A stretch of 16,131 nt of DNA from an uncultured bacterium (GCA_903862375.1 CAIOXR010000080.1:1-16131); one strand, 5' to 3'; positions 7,443 to 14,826 are shown, counted from the first letter of the stretch. Made by a program: numbers and translations. Notes: generated from the sequence alone by a model not told the origin.

Positions 7443-7475
7443 AAACTAAGAAATTCGGACTTCGTTAGTTTTTTT
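7443..7475. repeat. Decayed REP-like palindrome R4, possible terminator
   Basis: AAACTAA (7443-7449) pairs with TTAGTTT (7465-7471) around an imperfect centre containing TTCGGACTT. It is the copy of R3 produced by the tandem duplication, changed at three core positions. A run of seven T (7469-7475) follows the right arm, so on the plus strand it resembles an intrinsic terminator, although the stem is AT-rich. Confidence 0.65.
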
Positions 7476-7585
7476 GGAATAGTCATCTCTTTATCAAAAT
7501 AAATGAATTTAATATTTCTTTTTTTATTTTCATATAAACTAAATAATGTTGTTTTACTTACTCCTAATACAATCAAAAAGTATAA

Positions 7586-8134
7586 TTATTTATGATTTAG
7601 TATCGTTTTAACTTTTATAAAAACTTCATCAACAGAGAGATGACTTGTATCAACTATAATAGCATTAGCCCTCTTATTTTTATAAGCATCCATTTCATCC
7701 CAATAATGACCGAATAATTTTTGAGTATTTTCTATACTGTCTCTTATTTTTTTGTCATAACCTCTTTCATCAGCTCTATTAAGGGTAGTCTCTTTATCTG
7801 CCCATAGAAAAATTTCATAAACCTCAGCTTTGTATTTGTGACCCAACTCAATAAATTGATCAAGTATATTTTTATCCTTCCCTTCTTCTATAATATCAAG
7901 CATCCCTTTTCCACTTATAAAATCACGATTATTAATCATACAAGTTTCAGCAATTCCTAGAGCAATTTCAAAAGATAAAGTATTACTTTTCTTATTGTAT
8001 TTTTTATATTGACTAATAAATTCTTTTTGTAAATCTAAGTCCAATAAAAAAGACATCGGCATAATTTCATGAACCTTCTTAGCAACAGTTGTCTTACCAA
8101 CTCCAGGTGGACCATTAAATAATATTAATTTCAT
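7586..8134 (-). CDS. Small P-loop NTPase, kinase-like
   Basis: A 182-residue protein beginning MKLILFNGPPGVGKTT, with a Walker A motif at residues 8-15 (GPPGVGKT). The segment LLDLDLQKEF at about 30-39 sits where nucleoside or small-molecule kinases carry their acidic substrate-site residues. EIFLWADKETTLNRADERGYDKKIRD (about 113-138) looks like a Walker-B-like strand plus an arginine-bearing lid. This plan fits AAA_33/zeta-toxin/adenylylsulfate-kinase-like P-loop kinases; the substrate is unknown. An upstream in-frame ATG at 8218 would add 28 residues unlike any kinase start. I prefer 8134 because a TATAAT ends exactly 6 nt before it, inside that extension. The gene is on the opposite strand to its neighbours, bounded by palindromes R4 and R5, and looks like accessory cargo. 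Confidence 0.8.
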   Translation of the reverse strand: MKLILFNGPPGVGKTTVAKKVHEIMPMSFLLDLDLQKEFISQYKKYNKKSNTLSFEIALGIAETCMINNRDFISGKGMLDIIEEGKDKNILDQFIELGHKYKAEVYEIFLWADKETTLNRADERGYDKKIRDSIENTQKLFGHYWDEMDAYKNKRANAIIVDTSHLSVDEVFIKVKTILNHK

Positions 8135-8140
8135 TTTATT

Positions 8141-8146
8141 ATTATA
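8141..8146 (-). promoter_or_regulatory. -10 box of the P-loop kinase gene, predicted leaderless
   Basis: On the minus strand TATAAT is followed by AATAAA and then the ATG at 8134, the same 6-nt spacing seen at other genes here. No convincing -35 is visible. It supports the shorter start for the kinase. Confidence 0.6.
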
Positions 8147-8223
8147 TACTAAGTTAGAATTTATACTATGATTAATTTTTTGGTAGTAGACATAAATTAT
8201 GTTTGTCAATACCGTCATGGATT

Positions 8224-8252
8224 AAACTAAATAAGTCCGACTTCCTTAATTT
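8224..8252. repeat. REP-like palindrome R5 between the kinase gene and dnaX
   Basis: AAACTAA (8224-8230), perfect core AAGTC, C, GACTT (8233-8243), and TTAATTT (8246-8252), which pairs with the left flank allowing one G-T pair. It matches R3 in flank and core. With R4 it encloses the kinase gene. Confidence 0.8.
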
Positions 8253-8301
8253 GAGTTCCTTGATTTATTTTGCCCTTAAAGAACTGCGATTTAAACAAAT
8301 G

Positions 8302-8330
8302 TTTACGATTTAATAAATCGGGAGTATAAT
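8302..8330 (+). promoter_or_regulatory. dnaX promoter, predicted leaderless
   Basis: TTTACG (8302-8307), a 17-bp spacer and a perfect TATAAT (8325-8330). The box ends 6 nt before the ATG at 8337, so transcription should start on the start codon. GGGAG lies upstream of the -10 box and would not be in the transcript, so it is not a ribosome-binding site. Confidence 0.72.
8306..8320. promoter_or_regulatory. Palindrome in the dnaX promoter spacer, possible operator
   Basis: CGATTTA, A, TAAATCG is a perfect 7-bp inverted repeat lying between the -35 and -10 boxes. CGATTTA also occurs 20 bp upstream at 8286-8292 as a direct repeat. The position suits a repressor site, but no regulator is known and chance is possible in AT-rich DNA. 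Confidence 0.35.
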
Positions 8331-8336
8331 CAAACT

Positions 8337-9398
8337 ATGAAAGATTCAAAAAAGGATACAAATATAAATATTGCTTTATATCGTAAATATAGACCTGAGA
8401 ATTGGGCGGAAGTTATAGGTCAGGATCATATTGTAAAAGCTATAGATGGAGCACTCAAGGCTGGCAAAGTTTCTCACGCTTATCTTCTTTGTGGTCCACG
8501 AGGTACTGGTAAGACGACTATTGCCCGTATTATAGCTTCAGAGCTTGGAACGACTCCTAACGATATATACGAGCTTGATGCGGCTTCAAATCGTGGTATT
8601 GATGATGTTAGAAGTATCCGTGATAGTGTAGGAACAATGCCTTTTGATTCTAAATATAAAATATATATCTTAGATGAAGTTCACATGTTCACCAAAGATG
8701 CTTGGAATGCACTTCTGAAAACTATTGAGGAGCCACCAAAGCACGTCATCTTTATACTTGCAACTACAGAGCTTGAGAAAGTTCCTGAGACTATAGTTTC
8801 TCGTTGCCAGAGTTTTATTTTTAAAAAGCCGACTGATAGCATTCTATCTATTGCTGTTACGAATGTTGCAAAGAAAGAAGGTTATAGTCTTGAAGAAGGG
8901 GGAGCGAACCTCATCGCACTCTTGGCTGATGGAGCTTTCCGTGACGCGTATGGAATTCTACAGAAAGTTATTTCTTTTTCAAAAGATAAATTAATTAGCT
9001 TAAAAAGTATTGAGGAAGTTACTGGCTCACCAAAGTCTATGCTTGTGAATGGCTTTTTAGATGCATTGGTTTCTAAAGATATTGAGAAAGGTTTTATGTG
9101 TATTAAAAAAGCAAGTGAAGAGAATATAGACATGCAAGTGTATTTGAAAATGATACTTGCTAAGCTACGATATGCACTTATACTTCGGTATTCTCCAAAG
9201 ACAAAAAGTAGCATAGAGAAGATCATATCTGAAGAAGATATGATCTATATATCAGATCTTATTTCTTCTAAGCCAGAGTATATATCATCATCTACTTTAG
9301 TAGTTTTACTTAATACTTATCAGTCTATAAAGAGTTCTCCAATTAGCGAATTACCTCTTGAAATGGCTTTGGCAGATATCATAAATGAGAGAAAATAA
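8337..9398 (+). CDS. dnaX: DNA polymerase III clamp-loader subunit DnaX (short form)
   Basis: ATPase subunit of the clamp loader, which places the sliding clamp on primed DNA. The 353-residue protein has ALYRKYRPENWAEVIGQ (13-29), Walker A GPRGTGKT (53-60), DAASNRGIDDVR (81-92), Walker B ILDEVHM (111-117), sensor-1 LATTE (141-145) and the SRC arginine finger (155-157). The four-cysteine zinc module that normally lies between the Walker A helix and DAASNRG is absent; only SELGTTPNDIYEL bridges the gap. The protein ends soon after the collar-type domain III, so the tau-specific domains that contact DnaB helicase and the polymerase are missing. The 3' end overlaps the next gene by 14 bp, suggesting a two-gene operon. 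Identity is secure; loss of the zinc site is seen directly. Confidence 0.95.
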   Translation: MKDSKKDTNINIALYRKYRPENWAEVIGQDHIVKAIDGALKAGKVSHAYLLCGPRGTGKTTIARIIASELGTTPNDIYELDAASNRGIDDVRSIRDSVGTMPFDSKYKIYILDEVHMFTKDAWNALLKTIEEPPKHVIFILATTELEKVPETIVSRCQSFIFKKPTDSILSIAVTNVAKKEGYSLEEGGANLIALLADGAFRDAYGILQKVISFSKDKLISLKSIEEVTGSPKSMLVNGFLDALVSKDIEKGFMCIKKASEENIDMQVYLKMILAKLRYALILRYSPKTKSSIEKIISEEDMIYISDLISSKPEYISSSTLVVLLNTYQSIKSSPISELPLEMALADIINERK

Positions 9399-10671
9399 TA
9401 ATTCATCTACACATAAAATACCTTCGAGACAAAATAAAATTTGGGACGTTATTATCATAGGTGGCGGAGCATCTGGGATGATGGCAGGAGCAGTTGCTTC
9501 TTCACAAGGGAAAAGTGTATTGATGATTGATAAGAATAGGGACTTGGGAGAGAAATTAAAAATTACAGGTGGAGGAAGGTGCAATATCACAAATAATGAG
9601 CCAGATATTCACAAGATGCTTAGTGTCTATGGAGAAGGTGCGCCTTTTTTATATTCTCCTTTTAGTATTTTCGGAGTGAAAGATACTTTCAAATATTTTG
9701 AATCTCGTGGTCTTCCTCTTGTCATCCAAGCTCGTAATAGAGTTTTCCCTGCGACAGAGAAAGCTATAGATGTATTTAATGTTTTAAATAAAGAATTAAA
9801 AAAAGGTGATGTTTTAGTAAAAAGTAATTGCACAGTAAAGAAAATAAATATAGAAAATAATTTAGTAAAAAGTGTAGAGACAGACAGTGGGGTGTATTAT
9901 GCAAAATCATTTATACTTGCGACTGGTGGTATGTCTCATCCTGAGACTGGTTCGACAGGAGACGGTTTCAAATGGTTAAAAGATATGGGACATAGTGTGA
10001 AAGATTCAAGCCCCAATATTGTACCCATTGCAGTGAGTGATGAATGGATTAAAAGTCTAGCAGGCATCTCTTTATCATTTATGAAGATAACATTTTTCCT
10101 CGAGGGAAAGAAAATGTTTTCTAAAATAGGGAAAATACTTTTTACTCATTTTGGTTTATCTGGTCCACTTATACTAAATAGCTCAAAGAAAGTAGATGAT
10201 TTATTTCAGCAAGAAGGTAGAGTCACTGCTCGTATAGATGCATACCCAGATACGAATGAAGGAAACCTTGAAGATAAAATTATCAAAATTTTTGATGCAA
10301 ATAAAAATAAAATGTTGAGGACAATCTTAAAAGATATAGCACCTGAGGGTATGGCCAAAGCACTAGAGCTTATAGATATAGGTGTAGATTATGATGCTAA
10401 AGTACACAGTGTAACTAAAGAAGATAGGAAAAAGATAGTGAAATTACTCAAAGCATTCCCGGTGAATATTACTGGTCTTATGGGGTACGAAAGATCTGTT
10501 GTTGCAGATGGGGGAGTCTCTTTGAAAGAGTTAGACATGAAAACTATGAGTTCAAAATTATATAATAATTTATATATTACAGGTGATTTACTAAATATAA
10601 GTAGAAACTCAGGCGGGTATAGTCTACAAGTGTGTTGGACGACAGGTTATATTGCAGGTATGTCTGTTTAG
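9385..10671 (+). CDS. HI0933/YhiN-family FAD-binding flavoprotein
   Basis: Predicted NAD(P)/FAD-dependent oxidoreductase of the BaiN/HI0933 type, 428 residues. The dinucleotide-binding start is DVIIIGGGASGMMAG (21-35). Then come VLMIDKN with the ribose-binding acid and the signature GEKLKITGGGRCNITN (55-70). FPATEKA, ATGGMSHPETGSTGDGF and the C-terminal NSGGYSLQVCWTTGYIAG (about 408-425) match the family order. The usual acidic residue in the C-terminal LD.dG segment reads LLNISRNSGG here. The physiological substrate of the family is not settled. The ATG overlaps the end of dnaX by 14 bp, with no promoter or ribosome-binding site of its own, so translation probably depends on dnaX. The stop overlaps the stop of the convergent membrane-protein gene. 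Confidence 0.9.
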   Translation: MRENNNSSTHKIPSRQNKIWDVIIIGGGASGMMAGAVASSQGKSVLMIDKNRDLGEKLKITGGGRCNITNNEPDIHKMLSVYGEGAPFLYSPFSIFGVKDTFKYFESRGLPLVIQARNRVFPATEKAIDVFNVLNKELKKGDVLVKSNCTVKKINIENNLVKSVETDSGVYYAKSFILATGGMSHPETGSTGDGFKWLKDMGHSVKDSSPNIVPIAVSDEWIKSLAGISLSFMKITFFLEGKKMFSKIGKILFTHFGLSGPLILNSSKKVDDLFQQEGRVTARIDAYPDTNEGNLEDKIIKIFDANKNKMLRTILKDIAPEGMAKALELIDIGVDYDAKVHSVTKEDRKKIVKLLKAFPVNITGLMGYERSVVADGGVSLKELDMKTMSSKLYNNLYITGDLLNISRNSGGYSLQVCWTTGYIAGMSV

Positions 10672-11681
10672 ATTAATTCTTTTCTGTATATAGCAACTAG
10701 ACTATAAAGTAGGCTTAGAACAAGTGGGCCTAAAAGTATACCGACAGGTCCCATGAGTGATATACCTCCTAAGATAGAGAATAGAATAAATATGGAAGGT
10801 ATCTCAGTATTCTTAGAAATAATATAAGGAGAAAGAATATTGTCTATTGTGCCTACTAGTAATAATGACCAAAGAAGCAAACCTAAAGCGTGAAGTTGCA
10901 TTCCTGTGAAGAAAAGGAAAAGGATTGCAGGTACTGATACTATAGAAGTACCTAGATTTGGTATAAGAGAAGTCATACCAGCGATGACACCCCAAAGAGC
11001 AGGATTAGGAACTCCGAAAACCCAAAGTCCGATCCAAGAAAGGATACCTTGTATTATAGCTATAAAGAATGAACCTTTGATTATTCTATTTACAGAACTT
11101 TTAAGATCAGTAAGTATTTCTTTGGTATTCTTTTCAGAAATAGGAAGTATTTTTGCAAGACCTTTTTCCCAACTTGAACCATCTTTAAGTATATAAAACA
11201 TCGTGAAAATTGTAAGTACTATCATCAATATCGTATTAAATGTATAGCTAAAAAAGTTTCCGATATTTCCTGCAAGGAAAGATGTAAAGCTTGCTATTTT
11301 ACCGTAAGTATCAAATACAAAACCTTTAGGCATTATTTCATTTATTGAAACGTCAATTCTTTGTATGATGCTAGCAGTATTACCATCTAGTATTACAGAT
11401 TTATATGCATTTTGTGCTTGAGTGAAGACTACACTTCCGACAAAGAATATAGGAATACAAAGTACAAAGAGAAAAATGATTATTGTAATAAGAGATGCAA
11501 GACTACCATTCTTTTTAGTAATATGATTCTTGATCCACTGATATACGGGACTGATAACGACTGAGAATGCAGCAGCTAAAATAAATATAGTTAAGAAAGG
11601 AAAGAGAATAGCAAGAGTTAGAACTAGTATTATCGCTAATAATATGAATAAAAAGTATTTCTCTGTTTTAGATGTTTCCAT
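10668..11681 (-). CDS. AI-2E/PerM-family membrane transporter (UPF0118)
   Basis: Polytopic inner-membrane protein of 337 residues with about eight hydrophobic segments. There is an N-terminal pair (about 10-47), one at about 62-85, a soluble stretch with NGTAS-like and PKGFVFDTYGK segments, then a dense hydrophobic C-terminal half. VPNPALWGVIAG followed by LIPNLGTSIVSVPA, and the end SLMGPVGILLGPLVLSLL, are characteristic of the family. Members are linked to autoinducer-2 export or Na+/H+ antiport, but the substrate cannot be inferred here. The gene is convergent with the flavoprotein, sharing a 4-bp overlap in which the two stop codons interlock, and divergent from purL. Its promoter is a TGTTATAAT extended -10 box 6 nt before the ATG. 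Confidence 0.92.
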   Translation of the reverse strand: METSKTEKYFLFILLAIILVLTLAILFPFLTIFILAAAFSVVISPVYQWIKNHITKKNGSLASLITIIIFLFVLCIPIFFVGSVVFTQAQNAYKSVILDGNTASIIQRIDVSINEIMPKGFVFDTYGKIASFTSFLAGNIGNFFSYTFNTILMIVLTIFTMFYILKDGSSWEKGLAKILPISEKNTKEILTDLKSSVNRIIKGSFFIAIIQGILSWIGLWVFGVPNPALWGVIAGMTSLIPNLGTSIVSVPAILFLFFTGMQLHALGLLLWSLLLVGTIDNILSPYIISKNTEIPSIFILFSILGGISLMGPVGILLGPLVLSLLYSLVAIYRKELI

Positions 11682-11687
11682 AAAGTT

Positions 11688-11693
11688 ATTATA
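11688..11693 (-). promoter_or_regulatory. Extended -10 box of the AI-2E-family gene, predicted leaderless
   Basis: On the minus strand TGTTATAAT (an extended -10, TGn before the hexamer) is followed by AACTTT and then the ATG at 11681. No good -35 is seen, as expected for an extended -10 promoter. Spacing to the start codon is 6 nt. Confidence 0.65.
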
Positions 11694-11732
11694 ACAAGAA
11701 ATATATCAGGATGCTAGGAAAATTCTTTGAAT

Positions 11733-11761
11733 TTGTCTTTATATTGTATATATTCTATACT
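11733..11761 (+). promoter_or_regulatory. purL promoter, predicted leaderless
   Basis: TTGTCT (11733-11738), 17-bp spacer, TATACT (11756-11761), then 7 nt to the ATG at 11769. It sits between the possible TTG start at 11727 and the ATG, so it argues for the ATG as the true start. It shares an 87-bp intergenic region with the divergent AI-2E-family promoter. Confidence 0.7.
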
Positions 11762-11768
11762 TACTATT

Positions 11769-14700
11769 ATGACTTCAAGATTATATATCTCCCAAAAAGG
11801 AGAGGATAGCCGAGAAAGCTTATTATTAAAAACATGGAATGGTTTAGGTTTGAATGGTAAAGTTTCAGGTGTTGCTATAGTCGAATCGTATCTAGTAGAC
11901 AGTTCTCTTAGTGAAGAGCAAATTATTCAATCAGCTCAAATTCTTACAAATTCTATATTTGAAGATTTTTCTGTGAATAAGTTACCCGTCAGATTATCAT
12001 CTAAAAAGTCGAAAGGAAAGGATTACTCTTTTGTAATAGAAGTAGGTTACTTACCGGGAGTTACTGATAATGTAGCAAGTACAGCTAAAGAGTCTGTCAT
12101 TGATTTACTACATTTAGGAAAAGATTTTAAATTAGATATTTATACATCCAAGGTGTATTTGATTTCAGGAACTTTAAAGATAGAGGATGTGAAGAAAATT
12201 ATCCAATCTCTTTATAATCCACTTATCGAAAGAGGTCATATATATAGTATAAAAGAAATAGAGAAAGAGAATAATCTACCTCTTGTATTACCGAAAGTTA
12301 TTTTAAATAAGCAGAATGAAGTTATAAATGTCTCTTTATTTGTATCTGATGAAGAACTTGTGAATATAGGCAAGCAGGGAATTTTAGGTATTGATAATAT
12401 CCGTAGAGGTCCACTTGCTTTAGACTTAGAGTCTATGAAGGTTATTCAAGATTACTTTAAGAAATTAGGACGAGATCCAAAAGACATAGAGCTAGAGTCA
12501 CTTGCCCAGACTTGGTCTGAGCATTGTAAGCATACAATATTTGCAAATCCTATAGATGATATAAAAGATGGTCTTTATAAAACTTATATAAAGGGTGCTA
12601 CGAATTTAATTCGTAAACAAAAAGGTGATAAAGATTTTTGTGTTTCTGTTTTCTCAGATAATTCTGGTGCAATAGTTTTTGATAAAGATTACCTTATTAC
12701 TCATAAAGTAGAGACTCATAATTCTCCTTCTGCTCTTGATCCTTTTGGTGGGGCTATTACTGGTATCGTAGGAGTGAATCGTGATACTGTTGGTTTTGGT
12801 TTGGGTGCTAAGCCTGTCGCAAATACTTATGGTTTTTGCTTTGGTGATCCATATGATACAAGAGCATTATTTAAAGATAAGAATTTGACTCAAAAAATGC
12901 TTCCTCCAAGAAGGATTATGAATGGAGTGATAAAGGGTGTGAATGTAGGTGGCAACTGCTCTGGAATTCCGACAATTTCTGGTTTTGTAAAATATGATGA
13001 TAAGTTTCGAGGTAAGCCTTTAGTTTTTGTTGGAACTCTTGGAATTATTCCTCAGAAAATCAATGGTAAACTTTCGCATGAGAAGTGTGCATTAAATGGT
13101 GATTTAGTTGTTGTAGTAGGAGGAAGAGTCGGAGCGGATGGTATACATGGCGCGACTTTTTCTTCAGTAGCTATGGACCAAGCAAGCCCTGCGACTGCAG
13201 TGCAGATAGGTGACCCGATAACTCAGAAAAAGTTAAGTGATGCGATAGTGAAAGAAGCACGAGATATGGATTTATATACAAGTATTACTGATAATGGAGC
13301 TGGGGGTATATCTTGTTCTATAGCAGAAATGGCAAAAGAGTGTGGAGGGGTAACAGTCGACTTAGAAAAAGTTCCATTAAAATATAAAGGACTTTTACCT
13401 TGGCAGATATGGATTTCAGAATCTCAAGAACGAATGACACTTTCAGTTCCAAAAGATAAATGGAATAAATTTAAAAACTTAATGGATTCTCGCGGAGTAG
13501 AAGCGACTGTCGTAGGAGAATTTACAAATTCTGGAAAGTGTATAGTGAATTATAATTCAAAAGAAATTATGAATATATCACTTGAATTCTTGCACGATGG
13601 TTTACCTAAAAAGCAATTAGAAAGTTCTCCTGTAATTCATAATAATAAAAATCCAAAGATTCCGAAAGGAGTATTACGTACAAAAGTTTTCGAGAAATTA
13701 TTTGCAAATAAGAATGTATGTGGTTTTTCTTTTATATCAGAGCAATATGATCATGAAGTCCAAGCTTCTTCTGTACTTAAGTCACTTTCAGGTAGAGGAC
13801 TTATAAATACAGATGCGCAAGTTTTCCGCCCAGTTTTATCTTCACAGAAAGGTGTAGTAGTTTCGAGTAGTCTTTACCCTAGTTACTCATTTATCAGTAC
13901 TTACCATATGGCAAGTTGTGCGATAGATACAGCGATAAGGAATGCTATCTGTGCAGGAGCTTCTCTTTCAAATCTAGCTATCCTTGATAATTTCTGCTGG
14001 TGTTCATCTTATGATAAGGGTAAGCTTGCTGAGCTTATAGACTCTTTAAAAGCAAGTTATGATTATGCAGTTGGTTATGGGACTCCATTTATCTCAGGTA
14101 AAGACAGTATGTTTAATGATTTCAAGGGTTACGATGAAAAAGGTAACTCTTTAGCTATCTCTGTACCTCCTACACTATTAATATCAGCAGTTGGAGTTAT
14201 TCCTGATATTTATAAAACAGTCTCTTTAGAATTTAAAAATCAAGGAGATACCATATACTTACTGGGAGAAACAAATGATGAGTTGGGAGGTAGTGAATAC
14301 TATAAAATGCTTGCAAAAGAAAGTTGTGATGAAGATGCAATCGGTAATGATGTACCAAAAGTTAATTTAATAAAAAATACTAAAATATATAAAGTACTTG
14401 AGAATGTTATTAAAAAAGATTATATATCTTCAAGTATTTCTGTATCTTCAGGAGGGTTAGTAGTAGCTTTAGCGAAAGCTTCAGTAGGTGGTATGCTTGG
14501 ATGTAAAATTTCACTAAAGAATTTATCTGGTAATTTTACATCGACAGACTCAGCTCTTTTCTCTGAAAGTCAGGGAAGAATTATCGTAACTGTAAATAAG
14601 AAAAATTTGTCTAAATTTGAAAAAATGATAAAAGGAATTTCTTATACAAAGTTAGGAGTTGTATCAAAAGATAATAAATTCACAGTCCTTGATGCAAAGA

Positions 14701-14774
14701 ATAATAAAGTGGTAGATACAAATGTAAATAAATTATTTAAAATTTATCATAGTTTTTCTAATCAAATGAAATAA
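11769..14774 (+). CDS. purL: Phosphoribosylformylglycinamidine synthase, synthetase subunit
   Basis: FGAM synthase, the ATP- and glutamine-dependent fourth step of de novo purine synthesis. The 1001-residue protein has an N-terminal region of about 200 residues resembling PurS-like folds, then the linker ESLAQTWSEHCKHTIF. The first AIRS-type half carries KVETHNSPSALDPFGG (E315, H317), KGVNVGGNCSGIPT, GGRVGADGIHGATF and ITDNGAGGISCSIAEMA (D508 onward). A second, more divergent half contains FISGKDSMFNDF and SSGGLVVALAKASVGG. There is no C-terminal class I glutaminase domain, so ammonia must come from a separate PurQ not seen as an intact gene here. An in-frame TTG at 11727 would add 14 residues, but the promoter lies between it and the ATG and the added residues resemble nothing in the family. 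The gene stands alone on its strand. Confidence 0.95.
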   Translation: MTSRLYISQKGEDSRESLLLKTWNGLGLNGKVSGVAIVESYLVDSSLSEEQIIQSAQILTNSIFEDFSVNKLPVRLSSKKSKGKDYSFVIEVGYLPGVTDNVASTAKESVIDLLHLGKDFKLDIYTSKVYLISGTLKIEDVKKIIQSLYNPLIERGHIYSIKEIEKENNLPLVLPKVILNKQNEVINVSLFVSDEELVNIGKQGILGIDNIRRGPLALDLESMKVIQDYFKKLGRDPKDIELESLAQTWSEHCKHTIFANPIDDIKDGLYKTYIKGATNLIRKQKGDKDFCVSVFSDNSGAIVFDKDYLITHKVETHNSPSALDPFGGAITGIVGVNRDTVGFGLGAKPVANTYGFCFGDPYDTRALFKDKNLTQKMLPPRRIMNGVIKGVNVGGNCSGIPTISGFVKYDDKFRGKPLVFVGTLGIIPQKINGKLSHEKCALNGDLVVVVGGRVGADGIHGATFSSVAMDQASPATAVQIGDPITQKKLSDAIVKEARDMDLYTSITDNGAGGISCSIAEMAKECGGVTVDLEKVPLKYKGLLPWQIWISESQERMTLSVPKDKWNKFKNLMDSRGVEATVVGEFTNSGKCIVNYNSKEIMNISLEFLHDGLPKKQLESSPVIHNNKNPKIPKGVLRTKVFEKLFANKNVCGFSFISEQYDHEVQASSVLKSLSGRGLINTDAQVFRPVLSSQKGVVVSSSLYPSYSFISTYHMASCAIDTAIRNAICAGASLSNLAILDNFCWCSSYDKGKLAELIDSLKASYDYAVGYGTPFISGKDSMFNDFKGYDEKGNSLAISVPPTLLISAVGVIPDIYKTVSLEFKNQGDTIYLLGETNDELGGSEYYKMLAKESCDEDAIGNDVPKVNLIKNTKIYKVLENVIKKDYISSSISVSSGGLVVALAKASVGGMLGCKISLKNLSGNFTSTDSALFSESQGRIIVTVNKKNLSKFEKMIKGISYTKLGVVSKDNKFTVLDAKNNKVVDTNVNKLFKIYHSFSNQMK

Positions 14775-14775
14775 A

Positions 14776-14826
14776 ATGGAATACAAACAAGAAAACAAAA
14801 ATACCTGCCCCGTACTAATTTTTTGA
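14776..14826 (+). pseudogene. Possible 5' remnant of a lost gene after purL
   Basis: A 16-codon frame starting one base after the purL stop reads MEYKQENKNTCPVLIF and then TGA. Its codons (TAC, AAC, ACC, TGC, CCC) are more C-ending than those of purL, but match those in the last 80 bp of the zinc-ribbon gene at the right edge. It could be the start of a deleted purQ (CPVLIF resembling the first strand of a glutaminase) or of a paralogue of the next gene. It may also be a chance frame. Nothing else is recognised between purL and 14830. Confidence 0.3.

Larger units (their letters stand above)
7158..7463 (+). repeat. Tandem direct duplication, 157-bp period (transposase tail plus REP)
   Basis: The segment ending at 7306 (last ~40 codons of the transposase plus palindrome R3) is repeated at an offset of 157 bp, ending at 7463 with palindrome R4. 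I count 10 mismatches and no gaps across 7161-7306 against 7318-7463, about 93% identity. Similarity fades upstream of about 7158. Confidence 0.9.

Noticed and set aside
7289..7576. Minus-strand 95-codon frame starting at TTG, in the same frame as the kinase gene just after its stop.
   Set aside because: Its second half is antisense to REP R4, the transposase-tail duplicate and R3, so that part is a shadow. The first ~35 residues (LGVSKTTLFSLYENKK...) vaguely suggest a decayed helix-turn-helix gene, but without homologues I cannot support it.
8135..8218. Upstream ATG that would extend the P-loop kinase by 28 residues.
   Set aside because: The -10 box TATAAT lies inside the extension, 6 nt before the internal ATG, and the extension precedes the usual first beta strand of the P-loop fold.
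10906..11196. Plus-strand frame of 96 codons inside the AI-2E-family gene.
   Set aside because: It is antisense to a well-supported polytopic membrane protein and shows no domain of its own.
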